From CAZWES01 sp964632395 (GTDB lineage Bacteria; Patescibacteriota; Gracilibacteria; Peribacterales; Peribacteraceae): DNA of 22,363 bases. This document shows positions 1-7,563 of the stretch, in pieces (within the stretch, counting starts at the first letter, position 1; each line of letters opens with the position of its first letter). Made by a program: the position numbers and the translations under genes. The notes beneath the pieces were generated by a model. That model was not told the DNA's origin and searched no databases. It was given only the letters and a program-made list of their open reading frames with translations. The stretch lies in assembly GCA_964632395.1 (NCBI GenBank), contig CAZWES010000018.1:1-22363 (forward strand), read 5' to 3'.

Positions 1-268
1 TAGCCCCGGAGTGGAGCGAAGCGGAACGCAGGGGCGTAGCACAGGGTTTTTCACTCTGAAAAAATATTTCTACAGAGGTGATAAGATTGCGCAACTCAGG
101 GTATTTCTTCTGCCTTTTTGCAGTGATGTTGCCAGCCATTCTTATTAGATCGCCTCTGTGTATTTGGCAGAACAATGCTATATCCAGTCGGAATCTTGTG
201 CCCTTGTCTGTTTTTTCCACTGCTTCAAATTCTTCCATTGTTGGTGGATGTGCATTCAATGTCTCCAT
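1..268 (-). CDS. hypothetical protein, 3' end beyond the window
   Basis: An open minus-strand frame starts at an ATG (266-268) and stays open for 89 codons to the window edge, so its C-terminus is missing. I do not recognise the protein. The first ~75 residues look protein-like: mixed, charged, with an ALFCQIHRGDLIRMAGNI stretch near residues 31-48 and a basic KRQKKYPELRN segment near 51-61. The last ~15 codons run through a low-complexity stretch (about 3-48) built on GAAGCGGAACGC-like units, so the frame may soon stop or may read into a repeat. It lies 52 bp downstream of yjbQ in the same direction and could be co-transcribed with it. No membrane segment or signal peptide is visible, and there is no clear Shine-Dalgarno sequence. 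Confidence 0.45.
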   Translation of the reverse strand, partial: METLNAHPPTMEEFEAVEKTDKGTRFRLDIALFCQIHRGDLIRMAGNITAKRQKKYPELRNLITSVEIFFQSEKPCATPLRSASLHSGA

Positions 269-320
269 GGTACGATTTTCATCTTTTTGGTCACAAATGC
301 AAGCGGTTGATCTACGATAT

Positions 321-719
321 TTATCCAGCTTGCGAGATGTTAAGAATAATTTGCCTTTCCCTCGGCCCACTTAACTCCACAAGCACAATCCGCTGCCAAG
401 TACCCAGGATCAGCCCTTTTTCCTCAAATGGAACCAATACATCAGATCCAATAATCGAGGCCATGATGTGATCGCCGACGTGACTTGGGTCATGCGGATG
501 GCGATAGTTGAGCTTGGGGATGATCTCCTCAAACGCATCCAGCATATCCAAATCCGTTCCGGGGTCCAGATCTGCAGTGGTCAGTGCCGCGGTTGTGTGG
601 AGGATGTGCAGGTGGCAGAGGCCGGAGGTTTTAGATTGTGAAGAAAGTTCCTCGTTTACCTGATCCGTGAGATCGAGGACTTGTTTGGGGGAGGAGGTTT
701 GGAGGGTGAGGGAAACCAT
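321..719 (-). CDS. yjbQ: YjbQ family protein (UPF0047)
   Basis: This 132-residue protein has the full length and fold signature of the YjbQ/UPF0047 family. Some members show weak thiamine-phosphate synthase activity, but the physiological role is unsettled. Family motifs visible are HTTAAL at 41-46, a D-rich segment at 50-61, histidines at 74, 76, 80 and 84 with HIMASIIG following, and the hallmark LGTWQRI at 105-111 before an R-E-R near 120-122. The clustered His residues are the expected metal or active-site ligands. The ATG start at 719 is preceded within 12 nt by a perfect TATAAT (732-737), which lies inside an inverted repeat, so the leader would be very short; there is no Shine-Dalgarno sequence. 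The next gene downstream follows after 52 bp. Family assignment is firm; a metabolic role here is not. Confidence 0.9.
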   Translation of the reverse strand: MVSLTLQTSSPKQVLDLTDQVNEELSSQSKTSGLCHLHILHTTAALTTADLDPGTDLDMLDAFEEIIPKLNYRHPHDPSHVGDHIMASIIGSDVLVPFEEKGLILGTWQRIVLVELSGPRERQIILNISQAG

Positions 720-720
720 A

Positions 721-877
721 ATTGTTATAGGATTATATTGTTATATTGTTCGCAGGGCGATCCTTTGCTGATTTGCGGGCATTGGGGTTGGCAGGAACGC
801 AAAGCCCCAATTAACTCGCTCTGCCCGCCCGCTCGACGGTCGGACGGGCGAACAATATAATCCTATAACAATATAAC
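721..877. repeat. 157-bp unit with 22-bp perfect inverted ends, MITE-like
   Basis: Positions 721-742 are the exact reverse complement of 851-872, and the match resumes imperfectly toward 748-753 and 848-850. The arms are AT-rich, built on TATTGTTATA-like units. The interior is GC-rich and can fold again: an ATTGGGG/CCCCAAT pair near 780-813 and a GCGGGC/GCCCGC pair outside it. The unit begins two bases before the yjbQ start and ends 12 bp before the tRNA-Ser gene. It encodes no plausible protein. It could be a miniature inverted-repeat element, a structured leader, or both. Similar arrangements of unrelated sequence occur near 19224-19339 and 20962-21087. Confidence 0.75.
732..737 (-). promoter_or_regulatory. 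candidate -10 element for yjbQ
   Basis: A perfect TATAAT on the minus strand lies 12 nt upstream of the yjbQ ATG, within the left arm of an inverted repeat. No good -35 box is visible, so the call rests on the -10 match and position. The repeat is AT-rich, so a chance match is possible. Confidence 0.4.
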
Positions 878-889
878 AGCTTCTGGAGC

Positions 890-979
890 TGGCGGAGGGA
901 CAGGGATTCGAACCCTGGAACCTCTTGCGAGGTTACACGCTTTCCAAGCGCGCGCCATCGACCACTCGGCCATCCCTCC
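890..979 (-). tRNA. tRNA-Ser(GGA)
   Basis: The minus strand folds as a class II tRNA: acceptor arms GGAGGGA (973-979) and TCCCTCC (894-900), a T arm with GGTTCGAATCC, a long variable arm (ACCTCGCAAGAGGT), and an anticodon loop CTTGGAAAG giving anticodon GGA. The discriminator is G (893) and CCA is encoded (890-892). It lies 11 bp beyond the recJ stop codon in the same direction and may be transcribed from upstream. Confidence 0.96.
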
Positions 980-990
980 ACATGGGAATT

Positions 991-2664
991 TTACTGTAAT
1001 ACCTTCACTTCTTCGACTGGTTTATCCTGCTTTATTGGCAGCGCAAAATCCTCCACCACAATCTGTACCTTCTCCGCCCCGCCCCACGTATCAATTCCCA
1101 ATCTGCAAACAACATCAACCTGATCGGGCAAATTATCCAAAAGATGCCCAAGTCTGAATCCGATTGCTTTTCTGCTGCCAATTGAGCACTGAAGATGCGC
1201 ACCATCACTACCAACTTGTTTTGCCCAACCGATTTTCTGATTCCTCAAAAGAAAAAAAGGTTCCAGATTTCCTGCGCCAAATGGTTCAAGCAACTTCAAT
1301 GATTTGACAAGATCAAGAGTGAGTGCGTCACCTTCAAGTTCCACATCAACCTGCAAACTTGGTGCAAAGTCATGATCCGGAATTTGTTTTTTGATGTCAT
1401 GGAGCATAGCTTCCGTAAAGTTCTCCCATGAAGAATTCTTGAGTGTGCATCCTGCAGCTTCTCTGTGCCCTCCAAATGTTTCAAGATTCTCACTCACACG
1501 ATTAAGCGCATCTGCGATGTGGTACTGGGGGATACTGCGAAGAGAACATGTCACCTCATCACCTGCTTCGCACGCAACAATGCTTGGCTTGCCGAATTTT
1601 TCCGTCAACCTTCCAGCGATTAGTCCAATGATGCCCGGGTGAAACATTGGTGACTTAATTATCAGAACCGGCGCATCGCTGACCAATTTTTCTGCAACCT
1701 CCATCATTTGTCTTGTCGCTTCTTGTCTCTGAGTGTTAAGCGTATGCAACCTCTCAAGATTTTCACTACCTTCCAGCAATCCGTTTAGTGCAATTACAGG
1801 ATCTGCGAGTCTTCCTGCTGCGTTGATGCGCGGTGCAATTCTGAATCCAATGTGAGTCGCAGTGATCGGCTCCCCGTTTTTCACAGTACTTTTTGCAAGA
1901 TCAAAAACAGGTGATCCGCTCCCATTCGTCATAGCTTCAAGTCCGAGCTGAACGATGGTTCGGTTTTCCCCTGTCAGCGGCATGATATCTGCGACTGTCC
2001 CGATTGCGGCGAGTGCAACATCAACATTCTTACCTTCCCATTCATCACCTTCAAGTGCCCTTACAAAAGTGAATGCAACCCCTGATCCTGCGGGGTCACT
2101 ATTTGGATGATCACAATCAACTCTGGGATGGATGATAATTGCCTCGGGCTTATCCCCATGCAGTGTGTGATGATCTGTAATTATCACATCAATGCCAAGC
2201 GATTTGGCGTGTGAGATTTCCTCTGCATGGCTGATGCCGGTATCCACCGTGATAATCAGCGTCACATTTTTCGAGTTGAGCTCATCAATAAATTCTTTTT
2301 TAACTCCGTATCCATGCTTTTGGCGATGTGGAAGAATGACTTCGGGTTCAATTCCACGACGTCGGAAAAATCTTACGAGCTGTGCGGTGCCTGTGATTCC
2401 ATCTGCATCATAATCGCCGATTATTCCGACAGCCTCCTTCAGGTCGATTGCTTTCTGAATGCGATCACAAGCCTTCCTCATCTCGCCAAGAGCCATTGGG
2501 TCTGTAAGATTTCTCCATGAAGGCGCTTGGTTGATATCAACCCCACGCTCGGTTGCCAATTTCTCAATCAAAGAATCCCCGGATGTGCCCTGCGGAGGCA
2601 GAATCCAGCGTTTTCCGGTGAGGGAGAGAGGATTTTGGATAGGGATAGGGGGAGAGTCTATCAC
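991..2664 (-). CDS. recJ: single-stranded-DNA-specific exonuclease RecJ
   Basis: RecJ degrades single-stranded DNA 5' to 3' in recombination, base-excision and mismatch repair. The 557-residue product has the DHH-family motifs in order: DYDADG at 84-89, a metal-binding Asp near 141 in VDTG, DHH at 164-166, and the DHHA1 motif GGHREAAG at 398-405. A C-terminal OB-like portion follows (about 430-545). Length is usual for RecJ. The start shown is GTG at 2664, with no Shine-Dalgarno sequence; the conserved region begins near residue 18 (KRWIL), so the exact start is uncertain by a few codons. It follows the glycosyltransferase gene by 42 bp and is followed by tRNA-Ser after 11 bp. All key residues I could look for are present. 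Confidence 0.95.
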   Translation of the reverse strand: MIDSPPIPIQNPLSLTGKRWILPPQGTSGDSLIEKLATERGVDINQAPSWRNLTDPMALGEMRKACDRIQKAIDLKEAVGIIGDYDADGITGTAQLVRFFRRRGIEPEVILPHRQKHGYGVKKEFIDELNSKNVTLIITVDTGISHAEEISHAKSLGIDVIITDHHTLHGDKPEAIIIHPRVDCDHPNSDPAGSGVAFTFVRALEGDEWEGKNVDVALAAIGTVADIMPLTGENRTIVQLGLEAMTNGSGSPVFDLAKSTVKNGEPITATHIGFRIAPRINAAGRLADPVIALNGLLEGSENLERLHTLNTQRQEATRQMMEVAEKLVSDAPVLIIKSPMFHPGIIGLIAGRLTEKFGKPSIVACEAGDEVTCSLRSIPQYHIADALNRVSENLETFGGHREAAGCTLKNSSWENFTEAMLHDIKKQIPDHDFAPSLQVDVELEGDALTLDLVKSLKLLEPFGAGNLEPFFLLRNQKIGWAKQVGSDGAHLQCSIGSRKAIGFRLGHLLDNLPDQVDVVCRLGIDTWGGAEKVQIVVEDFALPIKQDKPVEEVKVLQ

Positions 2665-2706
2665 GGTTGTCGAGTCCGCGTCATGCCGAGCAAGATGCAG
2701 TTAGAC

Positions 2707-4203
2707 TTACCTCCTCAGCCAAACCTCAACCACAGCCCCCACTCTCTCCGGCTCAATACGCTCCGCCAAAAAGAAATTCTCCTCCAAATATTTTTTGAAT
2801 GGAAAGTAAGAGGGGATGCCCCTATTCACCCTGCCGATGACTGCTTTGATGTTATTCGCCTCGATTGCTTTGATGACTTCTTGCACGTCATAAAGTCCGG
2901 AGATAAAACGCATAGCACTCGTATCAATTTCATCTGCTGCAATTCTTCGTTCAGATAGAAGTGAGATCAGCGGGATGATGCCGAAATCACCGTAGATTGT
3001 TTCATCTGGTTTTGTGAGTTCTTGGATCCGGGCTGAAACCTTTTCTGCGTGATTGAAGGTGGTGAGCATTTGCTCTTTTTTGTAGATGTTGAAAGTGTGA
3101 TAGAGGGTTAGGGTTGCGAGGATGATTATCACTGTGATTGCCAAATGCGAAACGCTAAGTAGTCGCGTGGGCATGTCCATTTTCCTCAGGACTTGCATTA
3201 CAACATCAGCACCAAGGATGGAAGCGAATGCAGCTAGTGGCAGGAAGTAATGCGGGAAGATTGGGTGCATAAAAAGAAGAAATATCACATAAGCACCGCA
3301 CATCAAGGCGCTCATCGTCAAAAGTTTTTCACGTGGAATATCTTCATCCTCAATCTGCCCAGACTTCAGGAATCGCATGACGAGCAATGCGCAGCCAATA
3401 AGTGCAAGTAGTGCAAGATGCGGATTTGCCTTGAACATAAATGTGAGCACATGCATCTTCCCTGCGAGGTAAGTATCCTCAGCTGGCTTTGCAAAGTGAT
3501 AAAGATAAACCTGTTTCCAAAAATTGCTACCGGCGAGGATTGTGAAGATCAGGTGAATAAGGCCGGTAGATGCCACGAATCCCAGGATCAGGTTTTTGAT
3601 CTTCTTTTTGTTCCACATAAATTGCAGAATGCAGAGCACAGCAAATCCAACTACCGCCTGGATACCTGCCATCATCGCAAGGCCGGATACGGCACCACTC
3701 CAGAATTTCTTTTGTTTTAAGAAAAGGAATGTGCCGATGAGTAGCAACATCACGGCTAAGTTATGACCTGTGTAGGAGAGTGTTGTTACGAGGTTTGTGT
3801 GTGAGAAGAGAAAAAGAGCTGATGCGAGTAAGGGGAAGCTCCATCTTATGATAGGTCTCTGGCTTTTTAAAGCCTCAAAGGAGATTAGAAAGATTAGCAT
3901 TCCTGATATCAGTCCAATAAATGCAGGGAGAACACTGGGTACAGTCAGATTAGTCCCAGTGATGAGCACTAAGATCGTCGAGAGGCTGATTTGGAGTGGC
4001 GGATGTGAGAAGAAAAAATCCCGGTAGGGGATTATGCCTTGTGAGAAGAGATGTGAAGCGTAGATGTAGATTCCATGATCGCTTGCGTAGTACTCAAGGT
4101 TTGCGAGCTTGAGGAATGTATAGCCTCCGACAAGGAAAGTTACGATGGATATCGTCGCGAGCCTTAGAATTACCTTTGAGCTCATTGCATGTGAAGTATA
4201 CAT
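2707..4203 (-). CDS. multi-spanning membrane glycosyltransferase, PMT/ArnT (GT39/GT83-like) type
   Basis: This 498-residue polytopic membrane protein has the layout of lipid-linked-sugar transferases of the PMT_2/RgtA-D class. An N-terminal membrane helix leads into an extracytoplasmic loop with a conserved Asp (SDHG, D42), the GxxPYxDFF motif at about 56-64 and HPP at 67-69. About ten further hydrophobic segments follow, then a soluble tail with an R-I-A-A-D-E-I-D-T-S-A-M-R-F motif. Such enzymes transfer a sugar from a polyprenyl-phosphate donor to protein or envelope glycan outside the membrane. It starts one base after the stop of the upstream paralogue, so the two are almost certainly translationally coupled. 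The ATG at 4203 could be replaced by a second ATG six codons in. Substrate cannot be told from sequence. Confidence 0.85.
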   Translation of the reverse strand: MYTSHAMSSKVILRLATISIVTFLVGGYTFLKLANLEYYASDHGIYIYASHLFSQGIIPYRDFFFSHPPLQISLSTILVLITGTNLTVPSVLPAFIGLISGMLIFLISFEALKSQRPIIRWSFPLLASALFLFSHTNLVTTLSYTGHNLAVMLLLIGTFLFLKQKKFWSGAVSGLAMMAGIQAVVGFAVLCILQFMWNKKKIKNLILGFVASTGLIHLIFTILAGSNFWKQVYLYHFAKPAEDTYLAGKMHVLTFMFKANPHLALLALIGCALLVMRFLKSGQIEDEDIPREKLLTMSALMCGAYVIFLLFMHPIFPHYFLPLAAFASILGADVVMQVLRKMDMPTRLLSVSHLAITVIIILATLTLYHTFNIYKKEQMLTTFNHAEKVSARIQELTKPDETIYGDFGIIPLISLLSERRIAADEIDTSAMRFISGLYDVQEVIKAIEANNIKAVIGRVNRGIPSYFPFKKYLEENFFLAERIEPERVGAVVEVWLRR

Positions 4204-4204
4204 C

Positions 4205-5656
4205 TCATTTCTTCAGCCACACCTCCACAAGCGTCTCCTCATCAGAGGCTCTCTGCTTGAAAGTACGTGCTTTTATAAAGTTCTTCTCCATGTATTCACG
4301 AAATGGCGGATAGTTTCCAATTCCTCCAACAGACTGGGAGATGATTGCGGCAATGTTATCCGATTCAATATTTTGGATAACATCATCCAGGTTGCTGATG
4401 CCGGATTCAAATCGCATGGCACTTGTGTCTACTTCCATTCCCGCAATCCGCCTGCCGGAAAGAAAGGCAAGGGTGGGGGCAATTGCATAGTTTCCAAAAA
4501 TGGATTCATCAGGTGCCACTTCTTCACGAATCACGGATGCGACTGTGTGTGCTGATTCAAACTGCATTTCTTCCCGTCTGATGTTACTTGTGTAAACAGA
4601 AACTGTGATATGAATGAGGAGGAGAGTAGCAATTACTGCAAAACCTGTATGTCCCAATTTAGATATCTTTTTAAGAAGAAAAGCTGAGAGTATTGAGGCA
4701 AATGGAATAAGTAGGAGCACGTAGTGGTAGAAAACGCGCTGGAAGATTAGGAGGCACACGCTGTATCCAATCAAAAGAACTGTGCTCGTAAGCAGTATCC
4801 AAACTTTTTCCAAAGGAGTCTCATCATCATGCGTTCTCCATTTTTGGAAGAGCTGAATAAAAAGAATCACACCAATCATGCTCAATACAAAAAGCACAGG
4901 TTGCCAGGAGATGTTATTAAAGAATACGACAACCTTAGATTCAAAAAACTTTGCCATTTCCGGTTTAAGCATGTGGTACAGGAATATTTGTTCTAAGAAT
5001 GCTTTGCCTGCGAGGCTTAAAAATATGAGACTCAAAACTCCAAAACTCAAAATGAATCCAAGAAACATATTTTTAATCGGGATTTTTCCTCTCCAGCAAC
5101 AGAGGATCAGAATCATCAGAAACCCCGGTCCAGCATATACTCCGGCGTGTGTGCCAACTCCCAGAATCAAGCCGGATAGAAGGTATCTATTTTCCAGAAA
5201 CAGGAAAATCCCAAAGAGCAAAAATAGCACGGCAAGGTTCATCCCGGTAAAGTGGGAACTCTCATAAAGTCCGGTGGCTGAAAAAAGGAATAAAACACAT
5301 GCAAGTAGCCCACCCCAAAATCCAAGTGCTTTTTTACCGATTGCATAAACAAAGAAGCCAGAGAGGGCGCTGATGATTCCCGGGATTGAATCAAGAATTT
5401 TAAGGTTTGTTCCAAATATTTTTATCACAATCGCTTCAACGATCAACTGCACAGGAGGGTGTGCGCAGAAAAAATCTTTATAGGGTATGTATCCTTTTGC
5501 AAAAAGAGCAGAGGAGTAATAGTAAAGTCCCTGATCGCCAACTGCTATTCCAAGGTGGGATATTTTGAGTATTGCGTATGCCAAAAAGATGGCAACAATG
5601 CATGATTGCTGAAAACGGGGCCTTGTAAGCCAAGTTTTAAAGAATTCGGTCTGCAC
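4205..5656 (-). CDS. multi-spanning membrane glycosyltransferase, paralogue of the adjacent gene
   Basis: This is a close relative of the gene at 2707-4203. It shares the GDQG Asp (D41), GYIPYKDFF near 55-63, HPP at 66-68, the same ladder of hydrophobic helices, and a matching C-terminal domain (GRRIAGMEVDTSAMRF, ending EVWLKK). The frame stays open upstream to 5830, but that extension is translated from the antisense of tRNA-Asp and gives the familiar spurious GPTGLEPATSPVTGE peptide, so it is not part of the gene. I place the start at the GTG at 5654-5656, which gives an N-terminus about the length of the paralogue's (41 against 36 residues before the conserved Asp). A TTG at 5744-5746 is an alternative. 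No convincing Shine-Dalgarno sequence precedes either. The function inferred is sugar transfer to an envelope component. Confidence 0.82.
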   Translation of the reverse strand: MQTEFFKTWLTRPRFQQSCIVAIFLAYAILKISHLGIAVGDQGLYYYSSALFAKGYIPYKDFFCAHPPVQLIVEAIVIKIFGTNLKILDSIPGIISALSGFFVYAIGKKALGFWGGLLACVLFLFSATGLYESSHFTGMNLAVLFLLFGIFLFLENRYLLSGLILGVGTHAGVYAGPGFLMILILCCWRGKIPIKNMFLGFILSFGVLSLIFLSLAGKAFLEQIFLYHMLKPEMAKFFESKVVVFFNNISWQPVLFVLSMIGVILFIQLFQKWRTHDDETPLEKVWILLTSTVLLIGYSVCLLIFQRVFYHYVLLLIPFASILSAFLLKKISKLGHTGFAVIATLLLIHITVSVYTSNIRREEMQFESAHTVASVIREEVAPDESIFGNYAIAPTLAFLSGRRIAGMEVDTSAMRFESGISNLDDVIQNIESDNIAAIISQSVGGIGNYPPFREYMEKNFIKARTFKQRASDEETLVEVWLKK

Positions 5657-5752
5657 GCGTATATGGTAATGGTGTTTGGTTTGATTTTCAGCCTTCCCTC
5701 TATCTGCTACAGTCTTGCAGCTGAAATAAGCAGTATGATCATTCAATCCTCT

Positions 5753-5829
5753 GGGACCGTAGTTCAGTCGGCTAGAACGCTCCCCTGTCACGGGAGAGGT
5801 CGCGGGTTCGAGTCCCGTCGGTCCCGCCA
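5753..5829 (+). tRNA. tRNA-Asp(GTC), integration target
   Basis: A complete class I tRNA: acceptor GGGACCG (5753-5759) pairs with CGGTCCC (5819-5825), discriminator G, encoded CCA (5827-5829), and anticodon loop CTGTCAC with GTC at 5787-5789. A TATGAT hexamer at 5734-5739 is a reasonable -10 box. The tRNA is the only gene pointing right in this stretch. Its 3' half is overlapped in antisense by the end of the serine recombinase gene, and its last nine bases recur at 19096-19104. Both facts mark it as the site where the neighbouring element inserted. Confidence 0.96.
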
Positions 5830-7413
5830 TTTACCCGCCAATGTGGCGAGCTTCTTTTCGGAAAAAGACGGAGGACGTTCGAATGCGGTCTGACCCGCGA
5901 GCGGGAATTTCGAGATACTCGCGAAAGGTTCTGCGTAAGAAAAAGCGAGCTCCTCGTCTTTGAGTGTCATGTTCGAACAGACGAGGAGGAAAAGCTCCTT
6001 CTTCTCATCCAGCGTTCCATTTTCCAGACGACGGCAGTACTCCTGCGTTGTGTTAATAAACGACTCGCAGTCATCCACCCAATTCGTACCCGCTCCCTTT
6101 TTGTCCTGCAGCTTCGCTTCTATCCTTTCCATCTCCTCCATGATGATTCTTTTTTGTTCTATGTACTGGTCATCGGTGAGGAGTATATCGTCCACGTTCT
6201 TTGGCGAGAGCTTCATCTGTAGCAGATTATCCAGTCTTCTCTTGCACTCATTGTAGCTGCGTTCGGCGCTCTTTCGCTGCGTGTCGATGCTTTTCGCTTC
6301 CAGTTTGTGTATCTGTTTGACTTTCTTCCATGCGAATGAGAGGAATGACGAGGGGATGATGAGTCCGGCAAGAACGTCTTTCAGCAGCTTTTCGATCTCC
6401 TCCTCTCGCACATACTTCTTTTGTGAGCACGGACCCTTGTTCCTCGTACAATGATAATAAATGTGTCCTCTCTGGATCTGTGCCGTGATCGCGCACCCGC
6501 ACTCTCCGCACTGCATGAGACCGGTATAGGCAAAGAGATGACTCCTCTGGCTTCCCGTCCCTCTTCGATCAATCATCGTCTGCACTCTTGTGAAGAGCTT
6601 TTTCGGGACGAGTGCCTCGTGTTGCACGTTGTCCGTTATGAGCTCTCCACGGAAACGGATAGCCCCACGATAAAAATCATTGGTGAGGATACTGTATGTC
6701 GTTGCCTTGCTAAGCTTCTTCCCTCTGCGTGGTCTGATTCCCAGATCGTGAGCCATATCCGCCAGTCGTCGTTGTGAGTACACGCCGGAGGCTGCCACCT
6801 CAAAGAGTTTCCTGATGAGCGGACCCGTAATCGGATCAATCTCCACACGATTGAGAGGGCGCCCGAGTTCTTCCAGTAGTTGCTGCTTTTCCGGCTCATA
6901 CTGCTTCCCGGCGATCTTTCCATTGTCATCCACGTTGAGATATCCGAGCGGAGCAAATCCGGGGTACTCGCCTTTAAGGAGTTTGGATTCTATATCGCGT
7001 GTCACAAAGTCTTTGTTGTCGTCTGAGCTTTTCTTAGACATGGCAAAATGTATTTGCATCATAAACTTGTCGTTGGAGTTGTCTCTGAATGTGTTTTCGG
7101 GGGTCTTGATCTCCTTGATCACACCGCTATCCATAAGATAAATGATTCTGCCTCCATCAAGCGCGTTCCGTGCGAGGCGTGTCATGTGGTATGTAAGTAT
7201 TGCATCTGCTTTACCTTTTTCGAACAGTTGCATCATCTCGTTAAACGCCGGACGTCCTGTTTTGTACGCGGATTTGGTTTCGACGAACACTCGGACGATT
7301 TCCAGTTCGTTTCTCTCGGCAAACTCCAGTACCTTGCGCTTCTGTGCATCGATGCTGAGCACCTGACGGTCTTCACGGTCACTACTTTTTCTTATGTATG
7401 CGCAGTACTTCAT
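5788..7413 (-). CDS. large serine recombinase (integrase) of the element
   Basis: Large serine recombinases insert and excise DNA between attP and attB through a Ser-DNA intermediate. The 541-residue product has a resolvase domain with the nucleophile in YIRKS (S10) and active-site arginines in R79-L-A-R82. A recombinase DNA-binding domain follows (about 150-280), then a zinc ribbon with C302, C305, C322 and C329, a coiled-coil region rich in Glu/Lys (about 335-470), and a short tail. The last 13 residues (RDRRDSNPRPLP region) are read from the antisense of tRNA-Asp, and the stop codon overlaps the anticodon. The ATG at 7413 has no Shine-Dalgarno sequence, but an extended -10 promoter lies just upstream. 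It is oriented outward from the element, at its left end, as is common for integrases. Confidence 0.92.
   Translation of the reverse strand: MKYCAYIRKSSDREDRQVLSIDAQKRKVLEFAERNELEIVRVFVETKSAYKTGRPAFNEMMQLFEKGKADAILTYHMTRLARNALDGGRIIYLMDSGVIKEIKTPENTFRDNSNDKFMMQIHFAMSKKSSDDNKDFVTRDIESKLLKGEYPGFAPLGYLNVDDNGKIAGKQYEPEKQQLLEELGRPLNRVEIDPITGPLIRKLFEVAASGVYSQRRLADMAHDLGIRPRRGKKLSKATTYSILTNDFYRGAIRFRGELITDNVQHEALVPKKLFTRVQTMIDRRGTGSQRSHLFAYTGLMQCGECGCAITAQIQRGHIYYHCTRNKGPCSQKKYVREEEIEKLLKDVLAGLIIPSSFLSFAWKKVKQIHKLEAKSIDTQRKSAERSYNECKRRLDNLLQMKLSPKNVDDILLTDDQYIEQKRIIMEEMERIEAKLQDKKGAGTNWVDDCESFINTTQEYCRRLENGTLDEKKELFLLVCSNMTLKDEELAFSYAEPFASISKFPLAGQTAFERPPSFSEKKLATLAGKWRDRRDSNPRPLP
5821..5829. other. 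candidate attL core at the tRNA-Asp 3' end
   Basis: The nine bases GTCCCGCCA that end the tRNA-Asp gene are repeated in the same orientation at 19096-19104. A recombinase gene starts inside this boundary. The repeat is short, so chance cannot be excluded: roughly 5% for one such match in 13 kb. Confidence 0.5.
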
Positions 7414-7441
7414 AATGGCTTATAGAAGGGAAAAAACTTAC

Positions 7442-7450
7442 ATTATATCA
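7442..7450 (-). promoter_or_regulatory. extended -10 promoter of the recombinase gene
   Basis: On the minus strand the sequence TGATATAAT gives a perfect TATAAT with the TGn extension. The -35 position (TTCCTC, 7465-7470) is weak, as is usual for extended -10 promoters. The predicted transcript would begin about 21 nt before the ATG at 7413. The promoter lies 40 bp from the phased inverted repeat at 7490-7560, which is well placed to regulate it. Confidence 0.6.
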
Positions 7451-7489
7451 AAGGCTTGATAAGGGAGGAAGTATGGAGGTGGGAGAGCA

Positions 7490-7560
7490 ACCGTCCGAAT
7501 CGTCCGGGGCGTCCTTCGTCTTTTCGTGGAGCCTAGGACATAGTGGACGGCATGGACGGT
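7490..7560. repeat. phased inverted repeat: 3 + 3 CGTCC/GGACG units at 9-bp spacing
   Basis: The left half carries CGTCC at 7492, 7501 and 7510, each separated by four unrelated bases. The right half carries the complement GGAC(G/A) at 7536, 7545 and 7554 with the same spacing. The outermost units extend to ACCGTCC and GGACGGT. The halves are related by dyad symmetry about 7525, with a 21-bp centre. The four-base spacers are not conserved between halves, so the five-base cores are what is maintained. It starts four bases after the ATPase stop codon and precedes the recombinase promoter. No T-tract follows on either strand, so it does not look like an intrinsic terminator. A multi-site operator, an iteron-type origin or an RNA hairpin with symmetric internal loops would all fit. 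Confidence 0.8.
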
Positions 7561-7563
7561 GTG

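Noticed and set aside
5657..5830. N-terminal extension of the glycosyltransferase frame to an ATG at 5830
   Set aside because: It is the antisense translation of tRNA-Asp (the GPTGLEPATSPVTGE peptide), a well-known annotation artefact.
7490..7560. Intrinsic terminator for the ATPase operon
   Set aside because: No T-tract follows the hairpin on either strand, and the paired blocks are interrupted by unpaired 4-nt spacers.
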